Shown: piece by piece, positions 1 through 9,038 of the stretch
Numbering within the stretch: the stretch's first letter is position 1
How the letters are laid out: each line of letters begins with the position of its first letter
Assembly (NCBI GenBank): GCA_001708385.1
Contig: CP012388.1
Location: 2,418,001 to 2,482,000, forward strand
Length of the DNA stretch: 64,000 nucleotides
From: Flavobacterium psychrophilum
Lineage (GTDB): Bacteria; Bacteroidota; Bacteroidia; Flavobacteriales; Flavobacteriaceae
Direction: 5' to 3'
Notes under the pieces: generated by a model
What the model saw: the letters and a program-made list of their open reading frames with translations, nothing else
Databases searched by the model: none
What the model was told of the DNA's origin: nothing
Translations under genes and position numbers: made by a program

Positions 1-1128
1 ACGTAGAACGCGCATGGCTTCTTTAAATGAAATATAGGCCTGCTCGTCGGGGTAATTCTTTAGCAGTGGTTTTGCTTCTGCAAGTTTTTGCTTGGCATCA
101 TTAAAGCCATTGAGCTGGCATATCATGAGTGTAGAAGGAAGGTTTAGCAAATCTTTATGTTCCCGTTCCGATAGTGGTATTTCTTTTTCAAGTTTTTTTA
201 TAAGCGCAAGGTTGGCATTATAAATATGGAACATCATTTTGCGGTTATACTGCGGTGGATCAAACAACAGCGTAGATTCCATTTTATAATACCCATTCTC
301 TTCAAAACGTATGCTTACTTCCTCCAACGGATAATAGCTCGTTTTATCGTTAAGCCCCAGGGCTACATATTCGGTAATGGCAAAACTATCGTCATCATAG
401 GCAATGCTAACCTCATCCAGTGCCGAATAAAATAGCTTGATCTGTTCGTTTATCAGCTCAATATCTACACGTGAATAGTAGGTTTGCCCTTTAACTACCT
501 TTTTATGACCGGCCCAGCAAACTACAAACAGTTCTTTAAACACTTTGTATTTGGCGGCCATATCTTTATGGCGGTTGGTAACAAAGTCCATAACACCTTC
601 AAGAGTATATTCTATACTGTTGCGCGATCCGTTTTCTATGGCAGTTACAGTCTCGGCATTATGGTCGGTAAAGGCCACATCAACACCAGGTTCTAATGGT
701 ATCGAGTTGCTGCCCCTGCGGGCAAAAACAGCTCCGCCTAAAATCGTGTAAATATTCTTTTTAAAGTACGATGTCCCGCTTTTTGGCTGAATAGTTACCA
801 GGCCCACTACTTTGTCTTTCGGGAGGTTTGGGAAAGGCACATTTTCGTATTGTATCGTTGGCGGATTTACCAAATAGGCATTCACAAGATTCTGAATGCG
901 GCTATCGTCGTAAAAATCGGTACCCAAAATTTCATTGTCATGGTCTTCTACACCTACTACAATGTACGAGTTATTGGCAGGATTAGAATTGGATAACGCA
1001 CAAATATGTTTTACAAATTTGGCTTTACCTTCTTTGGTGTGAAGGTTCAGTTGACGCTTTTTATCATAAAAACTGCTCTCATCGTTGTGAGCCAGCAGGT
1101 TTTTAATTAAAAGGCGCTTATTTATCAT
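1..1128 (-). CDS. AlbA_2/Schlafen-type putative nucleic-acid or ATP-binding protein (3' end cut by window)
   Basis: A continuous minus-strand reading frame starts at the ATG at 1128 and runs off the window start, giving 376 codons with no stop. The N-terminal third contains a segment like KFVKHICALSNS followed by YIVVGVEDHDNEILG. This resembles the AlbA_2 (divergent AAA-4, Schlafen-like) domain of Bacteroidota proteins usually annotated as ATP-binding or putative DNA-binding. A later segment with FARRGSNS fits the same family. No membrane segment or signal peptide is seen. It lies downstream of, and on the same strand as, an SDR gene, with a perfect palindrome in the gap. The family is recognised by pattern only, and the role is unknown. 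Confidence 0.75.
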   Translation of the reverse strand, partial: MINKRLLIKNLLAHNDESSFYDKKRQLNLHTKEGKAKFVKHICALSNSNPANNSYIVVGVEDHDNEILGTDFYDDSRIQNLVNAYLVNPPTIQYENVPFPNLPKDKVVGLVTIQPKSGTSYFKKNIYTILGGAVFARRGSNSIPLEPGVDVAFTDHNAETVTAIENGSRNSIEYTLEGVMDFVTNRHKDMAAKYKVFKELFVVCWAGHKKVVKGQTYYSRVDIELINEQIKLFYSALDEVSIAYDDDSFAITEYVALGLNDKTSYYPLEEVSIRFEENGYYKMESTLLFDPPQYNRKMMFHIYNANLALIKKLEKEIPLSEREHKDLLNLPSTLMICQLNGFNDAKQKLAEAKPLLKNYPDEQAYISFKEAMRVLR

Positions 1129-1194
1129 GGTGGTTTATCGGGTTGCGGGTTGTTGGGTGCGGGATTATTTATCAACTAGCAAGGCTTAAATAAA

Positions 1195-1221
1195 CCTACA
1201 AGGTCTTTAAGACCTTGTAGG
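1195..1221. repeat. perfect 13-bp inverted repeat, possible terminator of the SDR gene
   Basis: The arms at 1195-1207 (CCTACAAGGTCTT) and 1209-1221 are perfect reverse complements around one base. The element lies 12 bases past the SDR stop codon on the minus strand. Palindromes of this CCTACAAGG type recur between genes in flavobacterial genomes (recalled). The T tract after the stem is weak, so it may be a dispersed palindrome rather than a classical terminator. Confidence 0.6.
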
Positions 1222-1232
1222 ATATGTAATAG

Positions 1233-1985
1233 TTAAAGCTGTTTATTTACTATTGTAGCTGACGCCTGAGCGGTTGGCAAAATAAGCAAATCGGCAATAT
1301 TTACATGGTATGGCCTTGAAACCACAAAATGAATAACATCGGCAATGTCTTCTGCTTTAAGCGGTTCAAAACCTTTGTATACACTGGTGGCACGTTCGGT
1401 ATCGCCTTTAAAGCGCACTTCGCTGAATTCGGTATCTACCATACCCGGATTAATTGCCCCTACGCGGATACCGTACTGATTTAAATCCATACGCATACCT
1501 TGGTTTATAGCATCTACAGCATGTTTGGTAGCGCAGTACACATTGCCGTTAGTATAGGTTTCTTTACCTGCAATAGACCCAATATTAATTATGTGTCCGC
1601 TTCGGCGTTCTACCATTCCGGGGATAATATGTTTGCTAACATAAAGTAACCCTTTTATATTAATGTCTATCATGGCATCCCAATCGTCTGTATCGCCATT
1701 TTCTATCGGGTCAAGGCCGTGGGCGTTACCGGCGTTATTTACAAGGATATCAATCTTTGCAAAATCGGCAGGTATCGATTTGATAGATTGCCCTACCGCT
1801 TTTTTGTTACGCACGTCAAAATTAAGAGTGTGCACTTTGGTTAGGGCAGCAAACTCATCCTGTAATTCTGCAAGACGGTCTTCGCGCCTCCCGCAGATAA
1901 TGAGGTTATAATTGTTTTTTGCCAGCAGGCGGGCAGTAGCGCGGCCAATACCGCTGGTAGCACCTGTTATTAATGCTGTTTTCAT
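1233..1985 (-). CDS. SDR family NAD(P)-dependent oxidoreductase
   Basis: This 250-residue classical short-chain dehydrogenase has the cofactor motif TGATSGIG at residues 7-14 and NNAG at 83-86. The catalytic serine is near 137 and the YxxxK pair is Tyr150/Lys154 within YCATKHA. The length is normal for the family. It resembles the YdfG-type group that oxidises 3-hydroxy acids or serine-like substrates, but the substrate cannot be read from sequence. It is cytosolic, with no signal or membrane segment. The neighbours are another oxidoreductase upstream and the AlbA-type gene downstream, both on the minus strand with gaps, so an operon is not certain. Confidence 0.9.
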   Translation of the reverse strand: MKTALITGATSGIGRATARLLAKNNYNLIICGRREDRLAELQDEFAALTKVHTLNFDVRNKKAVGQSIKSIPADFAKIDILVNNAGNAHGLDPIENGDTDDWDAMIDINIKGLLYVSKHIIPGMVERRSGHIINIGSIAGKETYTNGNVYCATKHAVDAINQGMRMDLNQYGIRVGAINPGMVDTEFSEVRFKGDTERATSVYKGFEPLKAEDIADVIHFVVSRPYHVNIADLLILPTAQASATIVNKQL

Positions 1986-2048
1986 ACTTTATTTAAAAAT
2001 TGAAAAGATTTAATAATTTAAAGATGGGATGATGCATTCTGTAATTTT

Positions 2049-2111
2049 GAACACTGAACACTGAACACTGAACACTGAACACTGAACACTGAACACTGAA
2101 CACTGAACATT
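2049..2111. repeat. tandem 7-bp microsatellite (GAACACT)n
   Basis: Eight perfect copies of GAACACT run from 2049 to 2104, followed by an imperfect ninth (GAACATT). They fill the gap between the SDR gene and the stop codon of the aldo/keto reductase. A 7-bp unit is not a multiple of three, but the repeat lies outside both reading frames. Confidence 0.95.
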
Positions 2112-2113
2112 GA

Positions 2114-2983
2114 TTAAGGTACTTTATTGCCAATACTCTCTGTCCATATAGCAAACCAGTCTTCCAATTCCAGTTTAACCTGGGTTGCTTTTATTTGGTT
2201 TTTAAGCCTTTCCGGGCTTACAGATCCCGATACGGGAGTTACTCCTGCAGGATGCTGAAGTATCCATGCTAACAGGATAACATCAGCGGTAACGCCATAT
2301 TTTGCCACAAGTTGAGACAGTAACAGTTTAAGGCGGTGCGTTTGATCGTTATGCTCTTTAAAAATACTGCCTATAGGGCTCCATGCCATTGGTTTGATGT
2401 TATTAACCATCATATAGTCGAAACTACCGTCCAGCATTGGATCTAAATGGGTCGCCGAGAATTCAATCTGATTGCAGTACACTTCGGTGCGGCTGCGTAT
2501 AAGTTCGGTCTGGCTAGACGTAAAGTTAGATACTCCAAAAGCTTTGATCTTGCCCTGGCTTTTAAGCTGTTCTACGGCTTCGGCAACCTCATCCGGATTC
2601 ATAAGGGGGCTTGGGCGGTGTAGTAACAATATATCAAGATGGTCTGTCTGTAAAAACTTAAGCGAGTTTTCGGCACTCCATATTATATATTCTTTAGAGT
2701 AATCGTAGTGCTTTACCTTGGTAGGTCTGTTGCCAACCGTGTGCTGAATGCCACACTTAGAGATAAGTTGTATTTTATCGCGGGAGATGCCGCTTTCGGC
2801 GAAAGCCTTGCCAAATTCAGCTTCGGTAGTGTAACCTCCGTAAATATCAGCATGATCAAAAGTTGTAATGCCGTTTTCAATACATGTGTGTATCATTCTG
2901 GCCATTTCTGTAGTAGAAAATTTAGCCTGCCAAACGCCCCAGTTCATGGCTCCGGCAATTATAGGAGAGATATGTATACTCAT
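2114..2983 (-). CDS. aldo/keto reductase
   Basis: This 289-residue NADPH-dependent aldo/keto reductase of the YdhF-like group is a single cytosolic TIM-barrel. The catalytic tetrad is visible: Asp43 and Tyr48 in FDHADIYGG, Lys76 in LISKCG, and the histidine of LLLHRPSP near residue 120. The C-terminal PVSGSVSPERL segment matches the cofactor-binding region of the family. It is likely to reduce carbonyl compounds, and the substrate is unknown. It lies upstream of the SDR gene on the same strand, separated by the 7-bp repeat tract, so co-transcription is possible. Confidence 0.92.
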   Translation of the reverse strand: MSIHISPIIAGAMNWGVWQAKFSTTEMARMIHTCIENGITTFDHADIYGGYTTEAEFGKAFAESGISRDKIQLISKCGIQHTVGNRPTKVKHYDYSKEYIIWSAENSLKFLQTDHLDILLLHRPSPLMNPDEVAEAVEQLKSQGKIKAFGVSNFTSSQTELIRSRTEVYCNQIEFSATHLDPMLDGSFDYMMVNNIKPMAWSPIGSIFKEHNDQTHRLKLLLSQLVAKYGVTADVILLAWILQHPAGVTPVSGSVSPERLKNQIKATQVKLELEDWFAIWTESIGNKVP

Positions 2984-3064
2984 TATAATTATATAAGGAT
3001 TTTATGACCATAAAAATAAGCAAATGATTTTGCACTATGCGTGCATGCTATTTAAAATAAACAT

Positions 3065-3105
3065 GAAAAAACCTGTTTTCTGTATTTATTTCAGAAAACA
3101 GGTTT
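3065..3105 (-). terminator. intrinsic terminator after the metalloprotease gene
   Basis: The stem pairs ACCTGTTTTCTG (3071-3082) with CAGAAAACAGGT (3092-3103) around a 9-base loop. Read on the minus strand it is followed by six T residues. It lies about 50 bases past the stop codon of the M43 protease gene. Confidence 0.75.
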
Positions 3106-3151
3106 AGGTTAACAGGCTCAAATTATTTTAGTATCGCTGTAGCGAATGATG

Positions 3152-5185
3152 TTATTGTTTTATGACTTTTGAAATTTCTTTTTTTCCGTTGGCATAGGTA
3201 TGTACCAAATATGTTCCTACGGTAAAGTTCTCTATGTTTATAACAGGATTCTGACTCATAATTGTTTGCTGCAAAACGAGCTGTCCTAACATATTGTAAA
3301 CTTCGACTTTATTAATACCGTCACCGGATATCGTAAACGATGTTTGTGCCGGGTTGGGGGTTAGAGTAAGTGTATTTTTGATAAAGGTTTCAGTATTAAG
3401 TACATCAAGTACATATACGCCATAATCCTGCACGCCGGCTTCGTAATAAGGTATATAACATTGTGCTTCAACAAAGGATGTGTTATACGTAGAGCCTATT
3501 ACCCTCATTCCTAGTAATTTGTTTTGTACGGCATTTAAAGGGATTGTTATATTTTCAGTAAAGGTAGATGTTACAGTATCTCCAGGGTTTCTTCCTTCAA
3601 AAACCTTTTCTTCAGTTTCAAAAACGGTATTGTTATTAAAATCTATATAAACCTCAAGAAATTGTTCCTTCCCGTAACTGCTATGGCATTGTAAAGTAAT
3701 AGGATAGGTGCTGCCGGCGTGAACTGTAGTATTCTCTGAACAGATAAAATTATGGTACGGGCCTGTTTTTTCTGTAAATTTATTGATGTCGTTAAACGTT
3801 ACATTTTTTATACGTAGATGTTCATACGGAAAATCGCGGGTAAATTTAGGTACACATGGTAATGCATCCAGTGCTACAGTTGAAAATGCAGCATTCTTTG
3901 TATGCGATTTTGTGCCTAACGGCGTAGTTATTTCCAGCGTAACGTCATAAGTTCCCGGTTCATTAACGGTGAATTTTGCATTTTGTGTTGCAAAACTGTA
4001 GGTGTTAGTGCCATTGGTAACTGTCCAGTTAAAAGTAATGTCCGGCCAGGTGCCGCCAAAGATGTAGGTATTTGGCATACATGGTGTTTTGTCTAAAAGT
4101 TCAATTTCCTGACCTGTATTATAACATGATATAGCATTCGCCGAAACTTTAAAATCTATATCGGGCAATGTAACAGGAACCAGGCTCATAGCGCCGTTTT
4201 GTGCAAGTAAATTAGACCTGAGAGGATAAGTGCTAAATATAGTATGCATGCGTGCAGTCTGATCTGGGGTAAAAGTATTGGCACATTCTTCACCACTGTA
4301 ATTCATGTAATTGTTTTTTACACTATCATCAATGCTATTGTTATCGCAAACGTTAGGCCCATTATTTCCGCAACCCATGCCCATCCTGTGTGGAGCAGTA
4401 TCTTCGCAACAATCGCCTCCGCCATTCAGGTTTCCGCATCCGTTAGCAGAAGGGCAGGTAGTGGAAGTACTTCCTTCAAAAGTATGGTACAATCCCAGGG
4501 CATGTCCAAGTTCGTGAGCGGTAACTTGAGAGTCTATATCAGTAAAGCCATTATAGGGTATAACCGCACCATTATAACTTCCTGTCCACGGATAATCGGC
4601 ATAACCTGCGGAGCCATCGCCAATACCCGAAACGATCCAAATATTATAATAAGGCCCTTTTTTCCAGTAAGAGAGATCCTTTACTTCCCAGTCAGGCATG
4701 CCATTATAGCTTTGGGAAATGCCGCTCTGCATATACTTAGGGTAACCGGACATATCTACACGATTTATAGCAGTAGTGCATTCACCTTCAAAAGTTCGCA
4801 CCGCCAGCGAGAATTCAATTTTAGTATCAACTCCGTTGCCATCACCATTTGTTCCCGCTACTTTTCGGTAACGTTCGTTTATCCGGCGTATGGCGTTTTT
4901 TACATCATCGTCAGATATATTAGTTCCAACGCCTATAGGTTCGCCTTTATGCATTATGTGTACTACAACCGGAACGCGGAAAATAGTTTCTTCGCCATCT
5001 TTTTGGGGGATGTATTTAATAGTTCCGTCCATAAAAGCACGGTCAAAAGTTTCTACTTCTTTGGCATAGGCAGAATCAGTTGCCATTTTTAATTCATGCA
5101 GATGGCTTGTGCCGCATTGCAACTCTTGTGAATAGGCTAAGTGAACGCAGCAGATTACAATTAGCAACAAATAAAATTTTTTCAT
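3152..5185 (-). CDS. secreted M43-type (pappalysin-like) zinc metalloprotease with T9SS C-terminal signal
   Basis: The protein has 677 residues. Residues 1-19 form a signal peptide ending in AYSQ. The zinc site HELGHALGLYH is at 224-234, followed by a cysteine-rich segment and a YMNYSGEEC Met-turn, as in the pregnancy-associated plasma protein-A (M43) family. A PKD-like segment follows (about 345-430), then a GEVED-type segment (about 480-590) with YIDFNNNTVF. The last 80 residues (TLTPNPAQTSF to KKEISKVIKQ) are a type A T9SS sorting domain. The product is therefore probably exported through T9SS as an extracellular protease. It is monocistronic, with its own terminator downstream. The substrate is unknown. 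Confidence 0.92.
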   Translation of the reverse strand: MKKFYLLLIVICCVHLAYSQELQCGTSHLHELKMATDSAYAKEVETFDRAFMDGTIKYIPQKDGEETIFRVPVVVHIMHKGEPIGVGTNISDDDVKNAIRRINERYRKVAGTNGDGNGVDTKIEFSLAVRTFEGECTTAINRVDMSGYPKYMQSGISQSYNGMPDWEVKDLSYWKKGPYYNIWIVSGIGDGSAGYADYPWTGSYNGAVIPYNGFTDIDSQVTAHELGHALGLYHTFEGSTSTTCPSANGCGNLNGGGDCCEDTAPHRMGMGCGNNGPNVCDNNSIDDSVKNNYMNYSGEECANTFTPDQTARMHTIFSTYPLRSNLLAQNGAMSLVPVTLPDIDFKVSANAISCYNTGQEIELLDKTPCMPNTYIFGGTWPDITFNWTVTNGTNTYSFATQNAKFTVNEPGTYDVTLEITTPLGTKSHTKNAAFSTVALDALPCVPKFTRDFPYEHLRIKNVTFNDINKFTEKTGPYHNFICSENTTVHAGSTYPITLQCHSSYGKEQFLEVYIDFNNNTVFETEEKVFEGRNPGDTVTSTFTENITIPLNAVQNKLLGMRVIGSTYNTSFVEAQCYIPYYEAGVQDYGVYVLDVLNTETFIKNTLTLTPNPAQTSFTISGDGINKVEVYNMLGQLVLQQTIMSQNPVINIENFTVGTYLVHTYANGKKEISKVIKQ

Positions 5186-5425
5186 AGTAGGTTGGTTTAA
5201 GTTAAAACATTAACAGGATTAAACCTAATTACCCTACATTGGTTAAAATATTTTCTTCTACGAACAAAAGGCTTGATTTTTGTTGTGTAAAAAATCGTTA
5301 ACAATTGCAGTTTTTTATACGATTTACCTTAACAACTCGTTAACAAGGTGTAATAATATTAAAATAGTACTTGTTTCGTTACTTTAACATTGCTAAATTC
5401 ACACTCCAAAAAATTTTATAAGGAT

Positions 5426-6430
5426 ATGGAAGAAAACACATCAACGCTCGATATTAGGGCGATTAATGAAAAGATAGAGAGGGAAAGTGCCTTTGTAGAT
5501 TTACTTGTCATGGAAATGAACAAGGTTATTGTAGGCCAAAAGTATATGATAGAACGCCTTTTGATCGGTCTTTTAGGGCAGGGGCATATACTACTTGAGG
5601 GTGTACCCGGGCTTGCAAAAACGCTTGCCATCAATACGTTATCTCAGGCGGTTCACGGTTCATTCAGCCGTATACAGTTTACTCCCGATTTGCTTCCTGC
5701 CGATGTAGTAGGTACCATGATTTATAATGTTAAGCAAAACGAATTTACCATAAAAAAAGGGCCAATATTTGCCAACTTCGTGCTTGCCGATGAGATTAAC
5801 AGGGCTCCTGCAAAAGTGCAGTCTGCACTGCTTGAGGCGATGCAGGAAAAGCAGGTAACTATTGGTGAAGAAACCTTTAAACTACAAAAGCCATTTCTTG
5901 TAATGGCAACCATGAACCCGGTAGAGCAGGAAGGTACCTATCCGCTTCCTGAAGCGCAGGTAGACCGTTTTATGCTTAAAGCGGTTATCGACTATCCTAA
6001 AATGGAAGACGAGCGCCTTGTTATCCGCCAAAATCTTAAAGGTGCTTTCGAAAAAGTGAACCAGGTAGTTTCTGTAGAGCAGATTCTGCGTGCGCAGGAA
6101 GCTGTGCGTGAGGTGTACATGGACGAAAAAATAGAAAAATACATACTTGATATCATTTTTGCTACCCGTTATCCTGAAAATTATAAGCTGGAAAAACTAA
6201 AACCGCTTATTAGTTTCGGTTCATCTCCAAGGGGTAGTATCAATCTTGCTACTGCGGCAAAATGTTATGCATTTATCAAACGCAGGGGCTTTGTTATTCC
6301 TGAAGACGTAAGGGCTGTTGTACACGATGTACTCCGCCACAGGATTGGTGTTACCTATGAGGCTGAAGCAGAAAACATCACCTCTATGGACATCATCAAC
6401 AAAATCGTTAACGAGATTGAAGTGCCATAA
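5426..6430 (+). CDS. moxR: MoxR family AAA+ ATPase (first gene of the Bat operon)
   Basis: This is a 334-residue AAA+ ATPase. Walker A is GVPGLAKT at 59-66 and Walker B is LADEIN around 120-125. The ATMNPVEQEGTYPLPEAQ sensor segment and the MoxR lid domain follow. The start is placed at the ATG at 5426, since twelve codons further upstream do not resemble the family. MoxR proteins act as chaperone-like ATPases that help von Willebrand A (VWA) domain proteins mature. The DUF58 and VWA genes that follow in the same direction fit that role. It opens a cluster of nine collinear genes ending at 15138. Confidence 0.93.
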   Translation: MEENTSTLDIRAINEKIERESAFVDLLVMEMNKVIVGQKYMIERLLIGLLGQGHILLEGVPGLAKTLAINTLSQAVHGSFSRIQFTPDLLPADVVGTMIYNVKQNEFTIKKGPIFANFVLADEINRAPAKVQSALLEAMQEKQVTIGEETFKLQKPFLVMATMNPVEQEGTYPLPEAQVDRFMLKAVIDYPKMEDERLVIRQNLKGAFEKVNQVVSVEQILRAQEAVREVYMDEKIEKYILDIIFATRYPENYKLEKLKPLISFGSSPRGSINLATAAKCYAFIKRRGFVIPEDVRAVVHDVLRHRIGVTYEAEAENITSMDIINKIVNEIEVP

Positions 6431-6522
6431 AAATTTGTTTCGAGTTTAAGGTTTAAAGTTCAACGTTTTTTGCACGTTACCCAACTTTAAACCTCAAACA
6501 TTAAACTTTAAACAAAAGAAGA

Positions 6523-7389
6523 ATGGATACAAAAGATATATTAAAAAAGGTTCGCAAAATAGAGATTAAGACCAGGAGGCTGAGCAATCATATCTTTTCT
6601 GGCGAGTACCATTCATCCTTTAAAGGGAGGGGTATGACCTTTAGCGAGGTAAGGCAGTACCAGTTTGGCGACGACGTTCGTGCGATAGACTGGAATGTTA
6701 CCGCCCGCTATAATGAGCCATACATAAAAGTTTTTGAAGAAGAGCGGGAGCTTACCATGATGCTTATGGTAGACGTTTCGGGTTCTGAACACTTTGGTAC
6801 ACAGGAAAGCTTTAAAAAAGATATTGTTACCGAGATTGCCGCTACTATGGCCTTTAGTGCTACGCAGAATAACGACAAGATCGGGCTTATTCTTTTCTCA
6901 GATCAGGTAGAGCTTTTTATTCCGCCTAAAAAAGGAAAGTCGCATGTGTTGCGCATTATTCGCGAGCTCATAGAGTTTCAGCCCAAAAGCAGGAAGACTG
7001 ATGTTGGGCAGGCACTTAAATTTTTAAGCGGTGTGCTTAAAAAGAGGGCTATTGTTTTCCTGATATCAGATTTTATGGCAACGCCCGATTATGAGCAAAC
7101 CCTAAAAATAGCATCTAAAAAACATGATATTACCGGTGTAAGGGTTTATGATAACCGTGAAGAAGAAATTCCGAATATAGGTTTGGTAAACATGCTTGAC
7201 GCCGAAACGGGAGAGAGTATGCTGGTAAACACAGGGTCTAAATCGGTAAGGCTGCAATACGCTGCCTATTACCAGGAAAGGCTTAAATATTTCAGGGATA
7301 CTTTTAGCCGTTGCGGTGCCGGTACTGTAAGCACAAGGGTAGATGAATCGTATGTAACCAAACTGCTGGGCTACTTTAAGTCCAGATAG
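6523..7389 (+). CDS. DUF58 domain protein of the Bat operon
   Basis: This 288-residue protein carries the DUF58 signature GDDVRAIDWNVTAR (about residues 50-65) and a VWA-like core with VDVSGSEHFGT. It has no signal peptide and is likely cytosolic or membrane-peripheral. DUF58 genes nearly always follow moxR and precede VWA membrane proteins, and the products are thought to act together. The 92-bp gap after moxR contains no clear terminator, so co-transcription is likely. Biochemical activity is unknown. Confidence 0.9.
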   Translation: MDTKDILKKVRKIEIKTRRLSNHIFSGEYHSSFKGRGMTFSEVRQYQFGDDVRAIDWNVTARYNEPYIKVFEEERELTMMLMVDVSGSEHFGTQESFKKDIVTEIAATMAFSATQNNDKIGLILFSDQVELFIPPKKGKSHVLRIIRELIEFQPKSRKTDVGQALKFLSGVLKKRAIVFLISDFMATPDYEQTLKIASKKHDITGVRVYDNREEEIPNIGLVNMLDAETGESMLVNTGSKSVRLQYAAYYQERLKYFRDTFSRCGAGTVSTRVDESYVTKLLGYFKSR

Positions 7390-7416
7390 ATAACCATTGG
7401 TTAAAACAAGATAAAA

Positions 7417-9036
7417 ATGATTAGGACTAAATTATATACCATACTATTCCTGCTGGCTGGCATAACTGTTTTTGCACAGCAAAAGCAGGTTCAGGCAAGT
7501 ATAGATTCTACTAAAATAAGAATAGGCTCTCAGGTTAACCTTACGCTAAAAACCAAAGTAGATACGTCGGCAAAGGTAAATTTTCCCGAAGGTAAAAACT
7601 TTGGACAGCTGGAGGTACTGGAATCGTATCCGGTAGATACCATAAGGGATGGCGCAATGTACGAGCTCGTAAAAAAATACGGGCTTACCCAGTTTGATTC
7701 CGGGCGTTATGTAATTCCGTCGCTTCCGGTATTTATCAACAACAAAAATATCAGGACAGATTCACTTCTTGTTGAGGTAAATAACATTAAGATAGATACC
7801 CTTAAACGCAAGATGTATGATATTAAGCCTGTGCTTAAGGCAAAGTCTGACTCTTCGTTCTGGCTATGGCTTTTCGCTATACTTGTTGCACTTGGTGCGG
7901 CGGGCTATGGTGTTTGGTATTATCTTAAAAACAGGAAAAAAACCGAACCTAAAGCGAAAAAAGAAGAAATTATTACTCCGATTGAAAGGGCAACGCGCGA
8001 GCTTAAAAATCTTGAGCAGCAAGACCTGCTTTCAAAAGGCGCGGTAAAAGACTACTACAGCCAGCTTACCGATATTGCCCGTACATATATAGAAGAGGCT
8101 ATTCACGTTCCCGCAATGGAGAGCACAACTAGCGAGCTTATTGAAGCCATGCGTGCGGCAGTGCTTAAAAAGCGAATGAACCTTACTCAGGAAACTTTTG
8201 AGCAGCTTGAAAAAATACTTCGCACTGCCGATATGGTGAAGTTTGCCAAATCGCGACCGCTTGATTTTGAAATTGCCGAAGACCGCAGCAGGATAGAAAA
8301 AACTATTGTGGTAATTGACCGTAGTATCCCCGAAGAAAAAGAGGACGATGATATGCATACCCAGCTTTGGCTGGAGGCGCAACGTAAAAAGAAAGCCAGA
8401 AAGCGCAAAAACCGTGTCATAATAGGGAGTATAGCAGCAGTTGTGCTTGCTTTTGGAATTTCGGTCTACATTTTTGGTATGGACTATTTAAGGGATAACT
8501 TCCTGGGCTATCCTACTAAAGAACTGCTGGAGGGCGACTGGGTTAAAAGTGAATACGGTTATCCGTCGGTAATTGTAGAAACCCCTAAAGTGCTTAAGCG
8601 TTCAGATTTGTCAGGAACGGTGCCTAAGGAAGCTATGGCAAATATTAAAAATTTAAGTACGTTTAGCTACGGTGCCTTGTTGGAGAAATTCTATATACTG
8701 GTTTCAACAACAACGTATAAGCAGCCTATTGATGCAGATCTTAATGCAACGGTTGAGAATACCCTAAAAGCTATGGAAGCACAGGGAGCAAGCAATATCT
8801 TAGTTAAAAGCGAAGAATTTAATACTGATAAAGGTATTACAGGTTTAAGGTCTTACGGAAACATGACCCTTCCCGATCCTATTACAAAGAAGCCCGGCAG
8901 GGCCTATTATGAGATACTGTACTTTAAACAGGCACAAGGCCTTCAGCAGGTCATGATAATTCATGAAGAAGGCGATGAATATGCCATGCAGATATTAGAA
9001 CGTATTAAGAACTCAGTTGAATTAAGGGTAAATTAA
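7417..9036 (+). CDS. BatD/DUF4381-like membrane protein with extra C-terminal domain
   Basis: The protein has 539 residues. It carries a signal peptide (1-20, ending VFAQQ), then a periplasmic beta-rich domain to about 145, then a transmembrane helix at 148-170. A charged cytoplasmic domain (185-310) contains the helical segment VKDYYSQLTDIARTYIEEA, as in DUF4381 and BatD C-termini. After a basic stretch come a second transmembrane helix (334-353) and a C-terminal domain of about 180 residues that I do not recognise. It lies between DUF58 and BatA with gaps of a few bases, so it is surely part of the operon. It may be a BatD-like partner of the VWA proteins. Confidence 0.75.
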   Translation: MIRTKLYTILFLLAGITVFAQQKQVQASIDSTKIRIGSQVNLTLKTKVDTSAKVNFPEGKNFGQLEVLESYPVDTIRDGAMYELVKKYGLTQFDSGRYVIPSLPVFINNKNIRTDSLLVEVNNIKIDTLKRKMYDIKPVLKAKSDSSFWLWLFAILVALGAAGYGVWYYLKNRKKTEPKAKKEEIITPIERATRELKNLEQQDLLSKGAVKDYYSQLTDIARTYIEEAIHVPAMESTTSELIEAMRAAVLKKRMNLTQETFEQLEKILRTADMVKFAKSRPLDFEIAEDRSRIEKTIVVIDRSIPEEKEDDDMHTQLWLEAQRKKKARKRKNRVIIGSIAAVVLAFGISVYIFGMDYLRDNFLGYPTKELLEGDWVKSEYGYPSVIVETPKVLKRSDLSGTVPKEAMANIKNLSTFSYGALLEKFYILVSTTTYKQPIDADLNATVENTLKAMEAQGASNILVKSEEFNTDKGITGLRSYGNMTLPDPITKKPGRAYYEILYFKQAQGLQQVMIIHEEGDEYAMQILERIKNSVELRVN

Positions 9037-9038
9037 TT

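Noticed and set aside
4244..5092. 282-residue plus-strand frame inside the metalloprotease gene
   Set aside because: It is a shadow of the minus-strand M43 protease gene, whose domains are clear; the opposite frame has no recognisable domain.
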